Positions 1 to 7,917 of a stretch of 64,000 bases of DNA are shown here, piece by piece; the first letter of the stretch is position 1, and every line of letters begins with the position of its first letter. This DNA is from Candidatus Poseidoniaceae archaeon (GTDB lineage: Archaea > Thermoplasmatota > Poseidoniia > Poseidoniales > Poseidoniaceae): positions 142,017-206,016 of the forward strand of contig CALHIR010000001.1 in assembly GCA_938030705.1 (NCBI GenBank), in the 5' to 3' direction. The translations under genes and the position numbers were made by a program. The notes beneath the pieces are model-generated. The model made no database searches, was not told where the DNA came from, and worked only from the letters and a program-made list of their open reading frames with translations.

Positions 1-1281
1 TCCGCCTTCACCACCGTTGGCATGCACTTCAGTGATGCAAACCGATTGAGCTCCGCTTTCGTGGGCGGCCTGCGAGATGGCTGCCAACTCTGCATCGGTA
101 TCGGATGCAAAGCGGTTGATGGAGACCACCACAGGAATTCCAAAGGATGCCATGTTGCGAATGTGCCGGTCCAGATTGGTTTTGGCACCAAGACGGGTCG
201 CTTCGACGTTTTCAGCCTCAAGGGTTGCTTTGTCAGGTCGGATGCCACCGCGGTCGCCAAAGGCCCCACCGTGGAGTTTCATGGAGCGCACGGTGACGTT
301 CATGACCACGCAGTCCGGGGCTTTCCCGGATGTGGCCGCCTTGATATGCATGAATTTCTCTGCTCCCATATCCGAGCCAAAGCCCGCCTCGGTCACCACC
401 AAGTCAGCCGATGCCAGGGCGATTCGGTCGGCGATGATGCTTGAGTTTCCGTGGGCGATGTTGGCGAACGGTCCACCGTGGATGAAGGCAGGGTCCCCTT
501 CCAGCGTTTGGGTGATGTTGGGAAGGAAGGCCTGTCGCAGGAGGAGCGCCATGGCGCCAGCTCCGCCAATGTCGCTGGCTTTGACAGGATGGCCCTCCGT
601 TGAAGTTCCAACCACGATGTCCCCAAGACGGCGACGGAGGTCGGCATAATCGGTGGCGAGCACCAAAATAGCCATGACTTCACTGGCAGCCGTGATATCA
701 AATCGGTCTTCACGCACCTGCCCGTTCGCAGGGCCTCCCATGCCGATGGTGATGCTCCGAAGCGAACGGTCGTTCATATCAATGACTCGCGGCCAGGATA
801 TCCGTGTCAGGTCGAGTTTGGCTTCGTTGCCGTGCTTGATGTGGTTGTCGATCAAGGCGGAGAGAAGATTGTGAGCGGATGTAACGGCGTGTAAATCTCC
901 GGTCAAATGAAGATTGATGTCTTCCATCGGGAGAACTTGTGCGTGCCCGCCTCCTGCCGCACCCCCTTTGATACCAAACACTGGGCCCATGGAAGGCTCC
1001 CGTATTACACAAGTTGCCGACTGTCCGATGCGATTCAAGGCCTGGGTCAATCCGATGGTGGTCACGGTTTTCCCTTCGCCGAACGGCGTTGGGTTCACCG
1101 AAGTCACCAACACCATGCTGCCTTGTGGTTTCGAGAAGCGTTCTTTCAGGGCGTTCCAACTGACTTTAGCGACCCCGTTTCCCATGGGCATGAGTTCGTG
1201 AGATGAGATGCCCAACTTCCATGCGACGGCTTCGATAGGCTCCATTTTGGCAGCACGAGCAATTTCAAGGTCGGTGGTCAT
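1..1281 (-). CDS. fhs: Formate--tetrahydrofolate ligase, C-terminus cut by the window start
   Basis: Cytosolic one-carbon enzyme that makes 10-formyl-THF from formate, THF and ATP. 427 codons are present of a family length near 555, so about 130 C-terminal residues lie outside the window. Reading the minus strand from ATG at 1281 gives MTTDLEIARAAKMEPI, which matches the usual family N-terminus. The P-loop TPFGEGKT is at residues 65-72, followed by REPSMGPVFGIKGGAAGGG and the EVHANGGEG segment near the window edge, all typical of the family. The frame stays open 5' of this to a GTG at 1353, but the family start favours 1281. It lies 92 bases downstream of the flotillin gene on the same strand, possibly the last gene of that operon. 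The identification is firm. Confidence 0.95.
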   Translation of the reverse strand, partial: MTTDLEIARAAKMEPIEAVAWKLGISSHELMPMGNGVAKVSWNALKERFSKPQGSMVLVTSVNPTPFGEGKTVTTIGLTQALNRIGQSATCVIREPSMGPVFGIKGGAAGGGHAQVLPMEDINLHLTGDLHAVTSAHNLLSALIDNHIKHGNEAKLDLTRISWPRVIDMNDRSLRSITIGMGGPANGQVREDRFDITAASEVMAILVLATDYADLRRRLGDIVVGTSTEGHPVKASDIGGAGAMALLLRQAFLPNITQTLEGDPAFIHGGPFANIAHGNSSIIADRIALASADLVVTEAGFGSDMGAEKFMHIKAATSGKAPDCVVMNVTVRSMKLHGGAFGDRGGIRPDKATLEAENVEATRLGAKTNLDRHIRNMASFGIPVVVSINRFASDTDAELAAISQAAHESGAQSVCITEVHANGGEGG

Positions 1282-1373
1282 GGAACCGTTCCGGTTCAAT
1301 GGGTCTTTGAAACCCTCGCTTAACGTAGTGACCTTGAGGCCGGTTTCCCCACCTCAACTCTGGCTCCGGGCCC

Positions 1374-2759
1374 TCAGTCGTCTTTCATCGAGCCCAAGTA
1401 ATCGGGCAGGTCGACGCCGGCCATCTTGGCGACGTCGTGGACGGGCGGTAGGCTCTGGATGAGGGACGAAACAAAGTTCGAGGTTGCTCCACCTTCGCCG
1501 CCGTTGTTGCCGGAATCCCAAACGGTGATCTTGTCGATCTTGAGGTTGGCAATGGCTTCGGTTTGGCGAGCGACCAGTTCTTCGATTTTCTCAACCATCA
1601 GGAGCGTGGCGGCAGCCTTGGCATCGCCGCCGGCACTTGCAACCAAGCGTGAGTATCCTTCTGCTTTGGCTTCAAGAACAGCTCGTTGACCTTCTGCTTC
1701 AGCATTGTAGGCGGCAAGGGTTGCGTCAGCCTGACCCCGGGCGATACGGCGTTGGCGTTCGGCTTCGGCTTCGGCTGCAATCTCTATTTGTTGCTTCGAG
1801 ACTTCCTCACGAGCAATTTCCTCTGCACGAAGGCGTTGGCCTTCGAATTCGTACTGGGCTTTCTCGATTTCAACTTGGGCCTTGCGCTTAGCAACTTCCG
1901 AACGCTTGAGCGCCTCGGCTTCTTTCTCAGCGAGGTCGGCGTTGAAGCTGGCGATGTCGGCACGGGAGAGGTTTTCACCCTCAACGGCCTTCGATTCCTG
2001 TTGTTGAACGAAAACACGTCGGTCGGCTTCTGCTTCTTTCTGACCCTTATCGGATTCTGCACGGTTTTTCGCCACCTGAATCTCACGAGCGCGGTCGGCT
2101 TCTGCTTGACCGACGGCACCGTCTCGGGTAGCGTTGGCTCGGTCAACGTCGGCTGCGGCAATGGCTTGAGCGGCGGCCTTGGCACCAATGGACTTGATGT
2201 AGTCAGCTTCGTCGGTGATGTCCGTGATGTTGACGTTGATGAGGTACAATCCAATCTTGTGCAGTTCGGTGTCCACGTTGTTGACCACTTGGCTCAAGAA
2301 GGCTTCACGGTCGCCGTTGATCTCTTCGATGGTCAACGAAGCGACGGTCAGGCGAAGTTGCCCGAAAATGATCTCCTTGGCCATGGCTTCGATGTCGGCG
2401 GGCTGAAGGCCGAGAAGGCGAACAGCGGCGTTTTGCATAATGGACGGTTTGGTATCAATACCAATGGTAAACGTCGACGGGACGTTGATACGAATGTTCT
2501 GTTGCGAAAGAGCGTGCTCAAGGTTGATGTTGATGGTCATCGGTTGGAGGTCCAAGAAGGCGTAGTTTTGGACCAGCGGCCACACAATTTTTCCGCCACC
2601 GTGATAACACTGGGCTGCCCCTGCGCCCTTGGTATTACCGTAAACGACGAGGATTTTGTTCGCAGGTGCAAGTTTGTATCGGGAGGTCGCCACGTAAACT
2701 GTAGCGAGGACAATTCCAACAAACAGGGCGATGCCAATGAGAACGAGTGTCTCCATCAT
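1374..2759 (-). CDS. Flotillin-like SPFH/band-7 membrane scaffold protein
   Basis: A 461-residue protein with one N-terminal membrane segment (about residues 3-27), an SPFH domain (about 30-200) and a long Ala/Glu/Arg/Lys-rich helical region (about 205-400) expected to form a coiled coil, as in flotillins. The tail is Gly-rich and then hydrophobic. Flotillins oligomerise on the cytoplasmic face of the membrane and organise lipid microdomains. It is encoded 46 bases downstream of an NfeD-like gene on the same strand, the classic flotillin/NfeD pairing. Two ATGs (2759 and 2756) are possible starts. AAGGAGAA lies about 18 bases upstream, rather far. The family call is firm, but the cellular role in this organism is inferred. 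Confidence 0.9.
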   Translation of the reverse strand: MMETLVLIGIALFVGIVLATVYVATSRYKLAPANKILVVYGNTKGAGAAQCYHGGGKIVWPLVQNYAFLDLQPMTININLEHALSQQNIRINVPSTFTIGIDTKPSIMQNAAVRLLGLQPADIEAMAKEIIFGQLRLTVASLTIEEINGDREAFLSQVVNNVDTELHKIGLYLINVNITDITDEADYIKSIGAKAAAQAIAAADVDRANATRDGAVGQAEADRAREIQVAKNRAESDKGQKEAEADRRVFVQQQESKAVEGENLSRADIASFNADLAEKEAEALKRSEVAKRKAQVEIEKAQYEFEGQRLRAEEIAREEVSKQQIEIAAEAEAERQRRIARGQADATLAAYNAEAEGQRAVLEAKAEGYSRLVASAGGDAKAAATLLMVEKIEELVARQTEAIANLKIDKITVWDSGNNGGEGGATSNFVSSLIQSLPPVHDVAKMAGVDLPDYLGSMKDD

Positions 2760-2805
2760 GAGTCAGCGACCAAGGTTCTCCTTTAAGAGAGTTAACACGG
2801 CGAAT

Positions 2806-3438
2806 TTATTCTTCTTGAGCCACGGCATCCGCAATACTGAGGGGTTTCACCACCAACGTTTCGGCCACGTTTCCGGTGACAATAACGAACTTACCCGTCT
2901 CAATTTTCAGCGACTCATCTTCGGCCACTGCTTCACAGGTGCGCAAAGCGGATTGGAACTCGACCTGGACTTGGCCCGACTTACCGGGCATGATGGTGCG
3001 ATACACGGTGCCTTTGGCTCCAAGCGCTTGGCTGTGCACTACGGTACCATCGGTTTCCAATCCTGCAATGGCCTGGAAGACTTTGCCGACCATCCACATC
3101 GAGGCAAGACCCGTGATGGTTCCGGCTGCGATTGCAGGCAGGGCGCCGTAGTCGCCTTGTGATACAGCAAGGCCGAATATACCGAACATCATCATGAAAC
3201 TGAGGAGGCCTTGAATGGTCAGCATGTGGAATACGCCTTCAGCGTCCATTTCAAAATTAACATCAAGGAACGGAATGGCATCAGCAATACCGTCCGCAAC
3301 GCCACCGATCAACACCAAGGCGAAGTAGATGATGAAAAGGATGGTTCCAATCACGGCCATGGCGGCAAAAAAGACATCAATTCCCGAGATATCCCCGAGT
3401 CCAAAAAATTCCAAAATTGACGAAAATCCGAGTACCAT
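2806..3438 (-). CDS. NfeD-like membrane protein with C-terminal OB-fold domain, flotillin partner
   Basis: A 210-residue protein. The start is ATG at 3438, because AAGAGGAAG lies just upstream and the previous gene stops at 3440. A longer frame exists but would overlap that gene. There are three hydrophobic segments (about 20-45, 70-90 and 98-120) and then a soluble beta-rich region (about 128-205) rich in Val and Gly, as in the NfeD OB-fold that reads GALGAKG-like turns. NfeD proteins pair with flotillins or stomatins in membrane microdomains. The adjacent flotillin gene supports this function. No ClpP-like protease domain is present, so it is the short, protease-free NfeD class. Confidence 0.8.
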   Translation of the reverse strand: MVLGFSSILEFFGLGDISGIDVFFAAMAVIGTILFIIYFALVLIGGVADGIADAIPFLDVNFEMDAEGVFHMLTIQGLLSFMMMFGIFGLAVSQGDYGALPAIAAGTITGLASMWMVGKVFQAIAGLETDGTVVHSQALGAKGTVYRTIMPGKSGQVQVEFQSALRTCEAVAEDESLKIETGKFVIVTGNVAETLVVKPLSIADAVAQEE

Positions 3439-3439
3439 G

Positions 3440-3727
3440 CTACTTCCTCTTGTTCTTTCCTTGGTTCTTGCTCTCATCAATGTTCTGTTGTTTTTTTGCT
3501 GGTCGTATGTAAATGAAGTAGTAGTGCCCGTACACAACAGGGCCAAGTGAAGCTCCGACAAGGGCCCCAACCCCCCAAGCAGGAAGATTGAGGGCAACGC
3601 CGAAGAGCATCACCACCAAGAGGGAAATCAAAATGAAGGCTTTCTCAAATATCATCATGAAGATTGAGTCGTCTCGACTGTCATTCACCCGCTCTTTGAG
3701 GATGAAAACTTCCATGAGGCCCGGCAT
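3440..3727 (-). CDS. Small two-helix membrane protein of unknown function
   Basis: A 95-residue protein with two adjoining hydrophobic segments (about 22-46 and 48-72) and a strongly basic, Asn/Lys-rich C-terminus. GAGGGTGG lies upstream of ATG 3727. The stop codon at 3440 is one base from the start of the NfeD-like gene, so the genes are almost certainly co-transcribed and translationally coupled. I do not recognise a family. Its position inside a flotillin/NfeD operon suggests a membrane-associated partner, but that is inference from context only. Confidence 0.7.
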   Translation of the reverse strand: MPGLMEVFILKERVNDSRDDSIFMMIFEKAFILISLLVVMLFGVALNLPAWGVGALVGASLGPVVYGHYYFIYIRPAKKQQNIDESKNQGKNKRK

Positions 3728-3739
3728 GAGGGTCCACCC

Positions 3740-4054
3740 TCACAATGTGCCCAGAAGAATCTCGAAAATCACAATGATGAACACGTAAAAACCTGCGATA
3801 AAGGCCACGGGCTGAGGGTTGTTCTCCGCCTCCATGGTCGACTTGCTCACCGTGTCGGTGAGTATGTTTCCGAAGGAAGTCTCGTAATCTTTCTCGTTTT
3901 TGTTTGACTGGTAGATGATGAACACCATGAAGGCGATGATGCCGCCCCAAGCCGTTCCAAAGACGCTGCCGAGGTTTTCCTGAAATTCAGCCCACATTTT
4001 GAACGTCAAGTACGCTCCGAGCCCTGTGGTCATCAGTCCAACGGCCTTTCCCAT
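3740..4054 (-). CDS. Small two-helix membrane protein, first gene of the flotillin operon
   Basis: A 104-residue protein from ATG 4054 (MGKAVGLMTTG). The frame is open further upstream, but that would run through the divergent aroE start, so the short form is preferred. Two hydrophobic segments lie at about 4-50 (possibly two passes) and 80-103, separated by a polar loop with DTVSKSTMEAENN. It is 12 bases upstream of the next gene in the same direction. No family is recognised. The bases between 4054 and 4136 must hold both divergent promoters. I see no convincing TATA box for this gene. Confidence 0.6.
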   Translation of the reverse strand: MGKAVGLMTTGLGAYLTFKMWAEFQENLGSVFGTAWGGIIAFMVFIIYQSNKNEKDYETSFGNILTDTVSKSTMEAENNPQPVAFIAGFYVFIIVIFEILLGTL

Positions 4055-4135
4055 AGTGGAAGGGAGGTCCCACTCCCTCTTGAAGGTTGAGACGGCATTC
4101 GTCGCCTTTTTGTGTTGTGAACGCTTGGTGAGGCC

Positions 4136-5113
4136 ATGGCAGCAATTCGATACGGAATTGCAGGCCAACCTGTTGACCATAGCCTTTCGCCCCTGTTGGT
4201 CGCCTTGGTCGTCAATCATCTTGGCCTTCCCGTAGAGGAAAAAAACCTCAGAATGGAGCTTATTGATGCCTCGACCATCCCCGATGCGTTTGCCTGGGGC
4301 TACGCGGGAACGGTTCCAGAATCGATTCCGTGGGCCTACACCAAATCGGTCTTCGGTAAATTCCGAACCAAAGCGTTGTTGAATAAAGCGCTGGAGGCGG
4401 CCTCACAGGTTTCGGGAAGTCATCCAGTGCTGGAAGCAAAACGACCCGAACGCGTGCGCTCCCAGCCGGCGTTGATTGGCCTACCCACCAGAATGTTTGA
4501 CGAAGAGATTTGGGTGAACCTCACCGCACCACTCAAGCATCAACTTGATTCAGGCGCCGTGGTTGCTATCGATGACAGTATGGAGAACAAATGCGTCAAC
4601 GCCTTGCGATGGGACGGACGAGGCTGGTGGTGTGCAGGGGTCGACGGTGAGGGCGTTTTGGAAGTCCTCCACCATCACGGCGTTGAGCCCCATGAACACG
4701 TTCTGGGTTTGGTCGGAGGCGGCGGGGCAGCTCGTTCAACAGCGACGGCATGGGCAGCGGCCGGAGGCCGCCTTCAACAATTGCCGAGTAAACGGCTGTT
4801 GGAAGAAGGCCCTTGGTCGGCACAAATGACGGAAGAAACGCCGACGGTGTTTGTTGATTTTGATGGGGCACTTGAGGAGCAGGGTGAAACGGTGGTCCTC
4901 AAATCAACCTACAGGCCGATGACCGGGTCCATGGATGAACGCGTGAAGGCCATCACCACCAAGGGTTTGGACGGACGCTGGCTTCTCGTTGCGCAACATC
5001 TGGCTTGCTGGCGCTATTTGTGGGCTCCTGAACGAGCAGAACAACTCCCTGACTTGGGGCTCCTTCTGACCCGATTGCTCGAAGCCGAATGTGTGCTCTC
5101 ATCGTATACATGA
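4136..5113 (+). CDS. aroE: Divergent shikimate 5-dehydrogenase
   Basis: Catalyses NADPH-dependent reduction of 3-dehydroshikimate in aromatic amino-acid synthesis. GGTGAGG sits five to six bases before the ATG. Family landmarks appear in order: YGIAGQPVDHSLSP at the N-terminus (substrate-binding Ser-x-Ser), VNLTAPLKH (equivalent of NVTxPxK, with the catalytic Lys), NKCVNAL, GVDGEG (equivalent of NTDxxG) and the dinucleotide loop VGGGGAARS. At 325 residues it is longer than typical AroE (about 270). The extra length lies mostly between residues 45 and 115, before the catalytic Lys. Key residues are intact, so it is probably active, though its position in the AroE/YdiB superfamily is uncertain. 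Confidence 0.8.
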   Translation: MAAIRYGIAGQPVDHSLSPLLVALVVNHLGLPVEEKNLRMELIDASTIPDAFAWGYAGTVPESIPWAYTKSVFGKFRTKALLNKALEAASQVSGSHPVLEAKRPERVRSQPALIGLPTRMFDEEIWVNLTAPLKHQLDSGAVVAIDDSMENKCVNALRWDGRGWWCAGVDGEGVLEVLHHHGVEPHEHVLGLVGGGGAARSTATAWAAAGGRLQQLPSKRLLEEGPWSAQMTEETPTVFVDFDGALEEQGETVVLKSTYRPMTGSMDERVKAITTKGLDGRWLLVAQHLACWRYLWAPERAEQLPDLGLLLTRLLEAECVLSSYT

Positions 5114-5154
5114 ACGGAAAGACTCTTTGATGCACAGCCTTGACCACTGGATGA

Positions 5155-7917
5155 ATGATGAGCATGCTACGCCCTCACACGATGCTGACATTCGTAGTCA
5201 TTCTTTCCCTCGCTTCACCCGCATTGGGTGCCATTTTGGAGGAGGATACCTCGTTTGAAGAAAGCCATGCAGGTGTGGATTTCCCCGTTGGTTGGACTGA
5301 ATTCCGCCTCGATGGTCCGTTTTCTCCTGAAGTGAGGATGGTCTATCCCGCCATGTTTGAAGGTGAGGACAAGGACATGGCCGGCAACGGACCGTTTTCA
5401 TGGCTGGTGTTCATTGGCGATTCAGGAGAATCCATTGACAGTTACACCTTGCTCACCGATGAACTGGTCAAACGGGGTTTTATTGTGGTCGTCACCCAAC
5501 CGGTTTCCGACGAAACGGATGTTGAAGAGACGCTGGACTTGCTGACGACCCTTGTGGAAATCATGCAGCAACAAAACCAGACCAACCTGCATGTCCTGGG
5601 CAGCGCCGACAACATCGATGTCGATCATTGGGCTGTATCCGGACATGGCTTGGGGGCTGCTGCTGCTTATCTTGCCTATCCGTTCTGGGGCCTCAGTCCA
5701 GGTTCTGAAACGGCCCATCCGCCCCGAGGCTTGTTTGGCCTTGGTCTTAATCTCGAGAGCCTTGAGGAAGACTTCGCTTGGTCGCAAGTTTCAACCCCTC
5801 ATCTCCCAACGCCCAACACCGGTTTCTTCATCACCGGAACGGTGGATGAGGTCGCTCCCTCTCAGGAAACGATGGAACGTGTGGAGGCACATGGCGGCAT
5901 GGCCTGGCATTGGATGCATTTGCTTGGAGCAAATCACTATCAATTCCAGGACAGTCAAAATTTCTTTGAGAGTGATGGCGACCCTACCATGAGTCAGTCT
6001 GCGCAGATTTCCATCACCGCTGACCACCTTGTCGCCTACTTGGATACGATTCTTCACGGCGACCATGAACGGTTCCGAACCGCCTTCAACCGGGCAGAAG
6101 GTCCGCGCACGGTCAGCGATTCAAATGCTTATGTCGATGAAGACTTGACGGCTGCCTCCTTCCTTCGATGGACATCACAAGACCTGAGCCACAACGCCTC
6201 GGCCGAGGTCAACGCAACCCAGACCCTCGGAATTCAACTCAACTGGACCCTTCGTGATGGGACGAATTTTTCTGAACTTCCCGCCGGCTGGGACGTCAAC
6301 ATCACCTGCGGATGGTTCAACGGTCCGTGGGAAACGGTAGCGTCGTTGTCTCCCAACGGCACGGCAGGGTGCGCTTATCCCATGGCGCCCGTCGCACCGG
6401 GTTTGCAAAAGGCATGGTTGCGTGTAGAAGTTGAGGGTGCCCCAAGCCTCTTCACGACGACGGTGATAAGGGAGAACACACCGATTGAACTCATTTCGCC
6501 CAAGCCCGTCATCTACGTGGCCCAGCACGGTGAGAAAATCCTGAACGCATCGAGCATCGCTGTGGATCCCGACGGTCAACCCGTTCGTGTGATGAACGCC
6601 AGTCTCTCCGGTGTTGATGCCAACCATTTCGGATTGAGCATCGCTGAGGACGGATTGTCCCTGGTCGTCGTCCACGCTTTGGACGAGGAGTGGCTTGGCG
6701 AATGCAATGTGGACGTCGTCTTGCGAAGCGATGGATTGGTGGTCGATGAAGCAACCACGCAGCTTCGGGTCGTTCTAACACCCGTTGATGATCCTCCCGT
6801 CAAGGACGGTACCATCCCAATTCAGGAAATGAACGAAGACGGGCCGAGTGTGACCTACAACCTTTTGGAGGTCGTTTCCGATCCGGAAGGGGAAGAACTC
6901 GATGTTCGGATTGGCGGTCAGAAAAGCGGGACGCAATCGCCTATTCTGTACAGCATTGAGGGTGAGCGAATCACCATCACGCCGTTGCCAGACCAATACG
7001 GAGCGACCGTCTTGCAAGCTTTGGTTTCCGATGGGGTAAATCCGTCCTTAATGTTGGAGATCCCGGTGGTGGTGAACCCGGTTAACGACCCTGTGTTCGT
7101 CAACGCCTCTGCGTGGGAAAACTTGACAATGCTCGAGGATGACACCATGATGTTGGATTTGGGAGCGCTTGCTTACGATGTTGATGGCGATCCGCTGACA
7201 TGGACGCTTGAGGGCAATACGTCCGATGTTTCTGTGATTCAGGTCAACCAATCCATGGTGTTCACGCCAAGAATGGATTTCTTTGGCGTCATCGATGAAG
7301 TTTGGTTGAATGTCTCCGATGGTTCAACAACACACAGTCAGGTGCTCTCGCTCACTGTTCAACCTGTGGGCGACCTGCCGTTTGTCAGCATTGAGTCGGT
7401 GCAATTTCTGGGCGGCTCAACAGCCAATATGTACTGGTCGGTCGCTGATGTTGATGGCGTGGTGAGCACCGATGCAAATGTTTCTGTTGACAACGTGAAG
7501 GTGGAAGTGAATCATTCCTGTTTGACCAGTTCAAGCGGCGTTTACCAGTGCGTGACGCTCCTCCCCATCAACGGCGACCTTTCCACTTCGAGGTACATCC
7601 AACTCGAAATTTACGATGCGGATTTGGACCGAAGTGTCCTCGCCACAGCCGTGTTTGATCCTTCCCTTGCCAACACCACCGATGACGGGCAAAACGATGC
7701 AGGGCAGGACGAGACGGGTGGGCTCAACGGTGGATTGTTGTTGGGCGCTGGGTTTAGCTTCTTGGCCGTGCTCGTGGGCGCCGTCATGGTGTTCATGCGC
7801 AAGCAAAATGAACACCCAGAAGAGGTGTCGACTCAAGGCTTGGAAACGGTGGAAACGGAGGTTTCGAAGTCGGAAAACAGCGGTGGCCTCCTGGCTCGAG
7901 CCAACCGATTGAAGTGA
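5155..7917 (+). CDS. Secreted membrane-anchored protein: alpha/beta-hydrolase-fold domain lacking its Ser, plus Ig/cadherin-like repeats
   Basis: A 920-residue protein. The N-terminus is a signal peptide (LTFVVILSLASPALGA). Residues about 45-300 resemble dienelactone-hydrolase/PET-hydrolase-type alpha/beta hydrolases: VFIGDSGESIDSYTLL, a candidate Asp (D231 in GTVDEVAP) and His (H261 in GANHYQF). The nucleophile elbow reads G-H-G-L-G (163-167) with Gly where Ser is expected, so classical esterase activity is unlikely. Residues about 450-830 hold three or four bacterial-cadherin-like repeats with the recurrent VDDPP and NDP motifs. A single membrane helix follows near 860-885, then a short charged tail. 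The gene ends one base before the convergent carboxylase gene. It is probably a surface-exposed binding protein. Confidence 0.75.
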   Translation: MMSMLRPHTMLTFVVILSLASPALGAILEEDTSFEESHAGVDFPVGWTEFRLDGPFSPEVRMVYPAMFEGEDKDMAGNGPFSWLVFIGDSGESIDSYTLLTDELVKRGFIVVVTQPVSDETDVEETLDLLTTLVEIMQQQNQTNLHVLGSADNIDVDHWAVSGHGLGAAAAYLAYPFWGLSPGSETAHPPRGLFGLGLNLESLEEDFAWSQVSTPHLPTPNTGFFITGTVDEVAPSQETMERVEAHGGMAWHWMHLLGANHYQFQDSQNFFESDGDPTMSQSAQISITADHLVAYLDTILHGDHERFRTAFNRAEGPRTVSDSNAYVDEDLTAASFLRWTSQDLSHNASAEVNATQTLGIQLNWTLRDGTNFSELPAGWDVNITCGWFNGPWETVASLSPNGTAGCAYPMAPVAPGLQKAWLRVEVEGAPSLFTTTVIRENTPIELISPKPVIYVAQHGEKILNASSIAVDPDGQPVRVMNASLSGVDANHFGLSIAEDGLSLVVVHALDEEWLGECNVDVVLRSDGLVVDEATTQLRVVLTPVDDPPVKDGTIPIQEMNEDGPSVTYNLLEVVSDPEGEELDVRIGGQKSGTQSPILYSIEGERITITPLPDQYGATVLQALVSDGVNPSLMLEIPVVVNPVNDPVFVNASAWENLTMLEDDTMMLDLGALAYDVDGDPLTWTLEGNTSDVSVIQVNQSMVFTPRMDFFGVIDEVWLNVSDGSTTHSQVLSLTVQPVGDLPFVSIESVQFLGGSTANMYWSVADVDGVVSTDANVSVDNVKVEVNHSCLTSSSGVYQCVTLLPINGDLSTSRYIQLEIYDADLDRSVLATAVFDPSLANTTDDGQNDAGQDETGGLNGGLLLGAGFSFLAVLVGAVMVFMRKQNEHPEEVSTQGLETVETEVSKSENSGGLLARANRLK

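Noticed and set aside
393..1159. Two minus-strand open frames (about 106 and 126 codons) inside the first kilobase
   Set aside because: They are out of frame with formate-THF ligase, whose continuous frame from 1281 to the window edge carries all family motifs.
1686..2786. A 366-codon plus-strand frame
   Set aside because: Antisense shadow of flotillin. The hydrophobic, Phe/Gly/Leu-rich composition arises from reading its Ala/Glu-rich coding region backwards.
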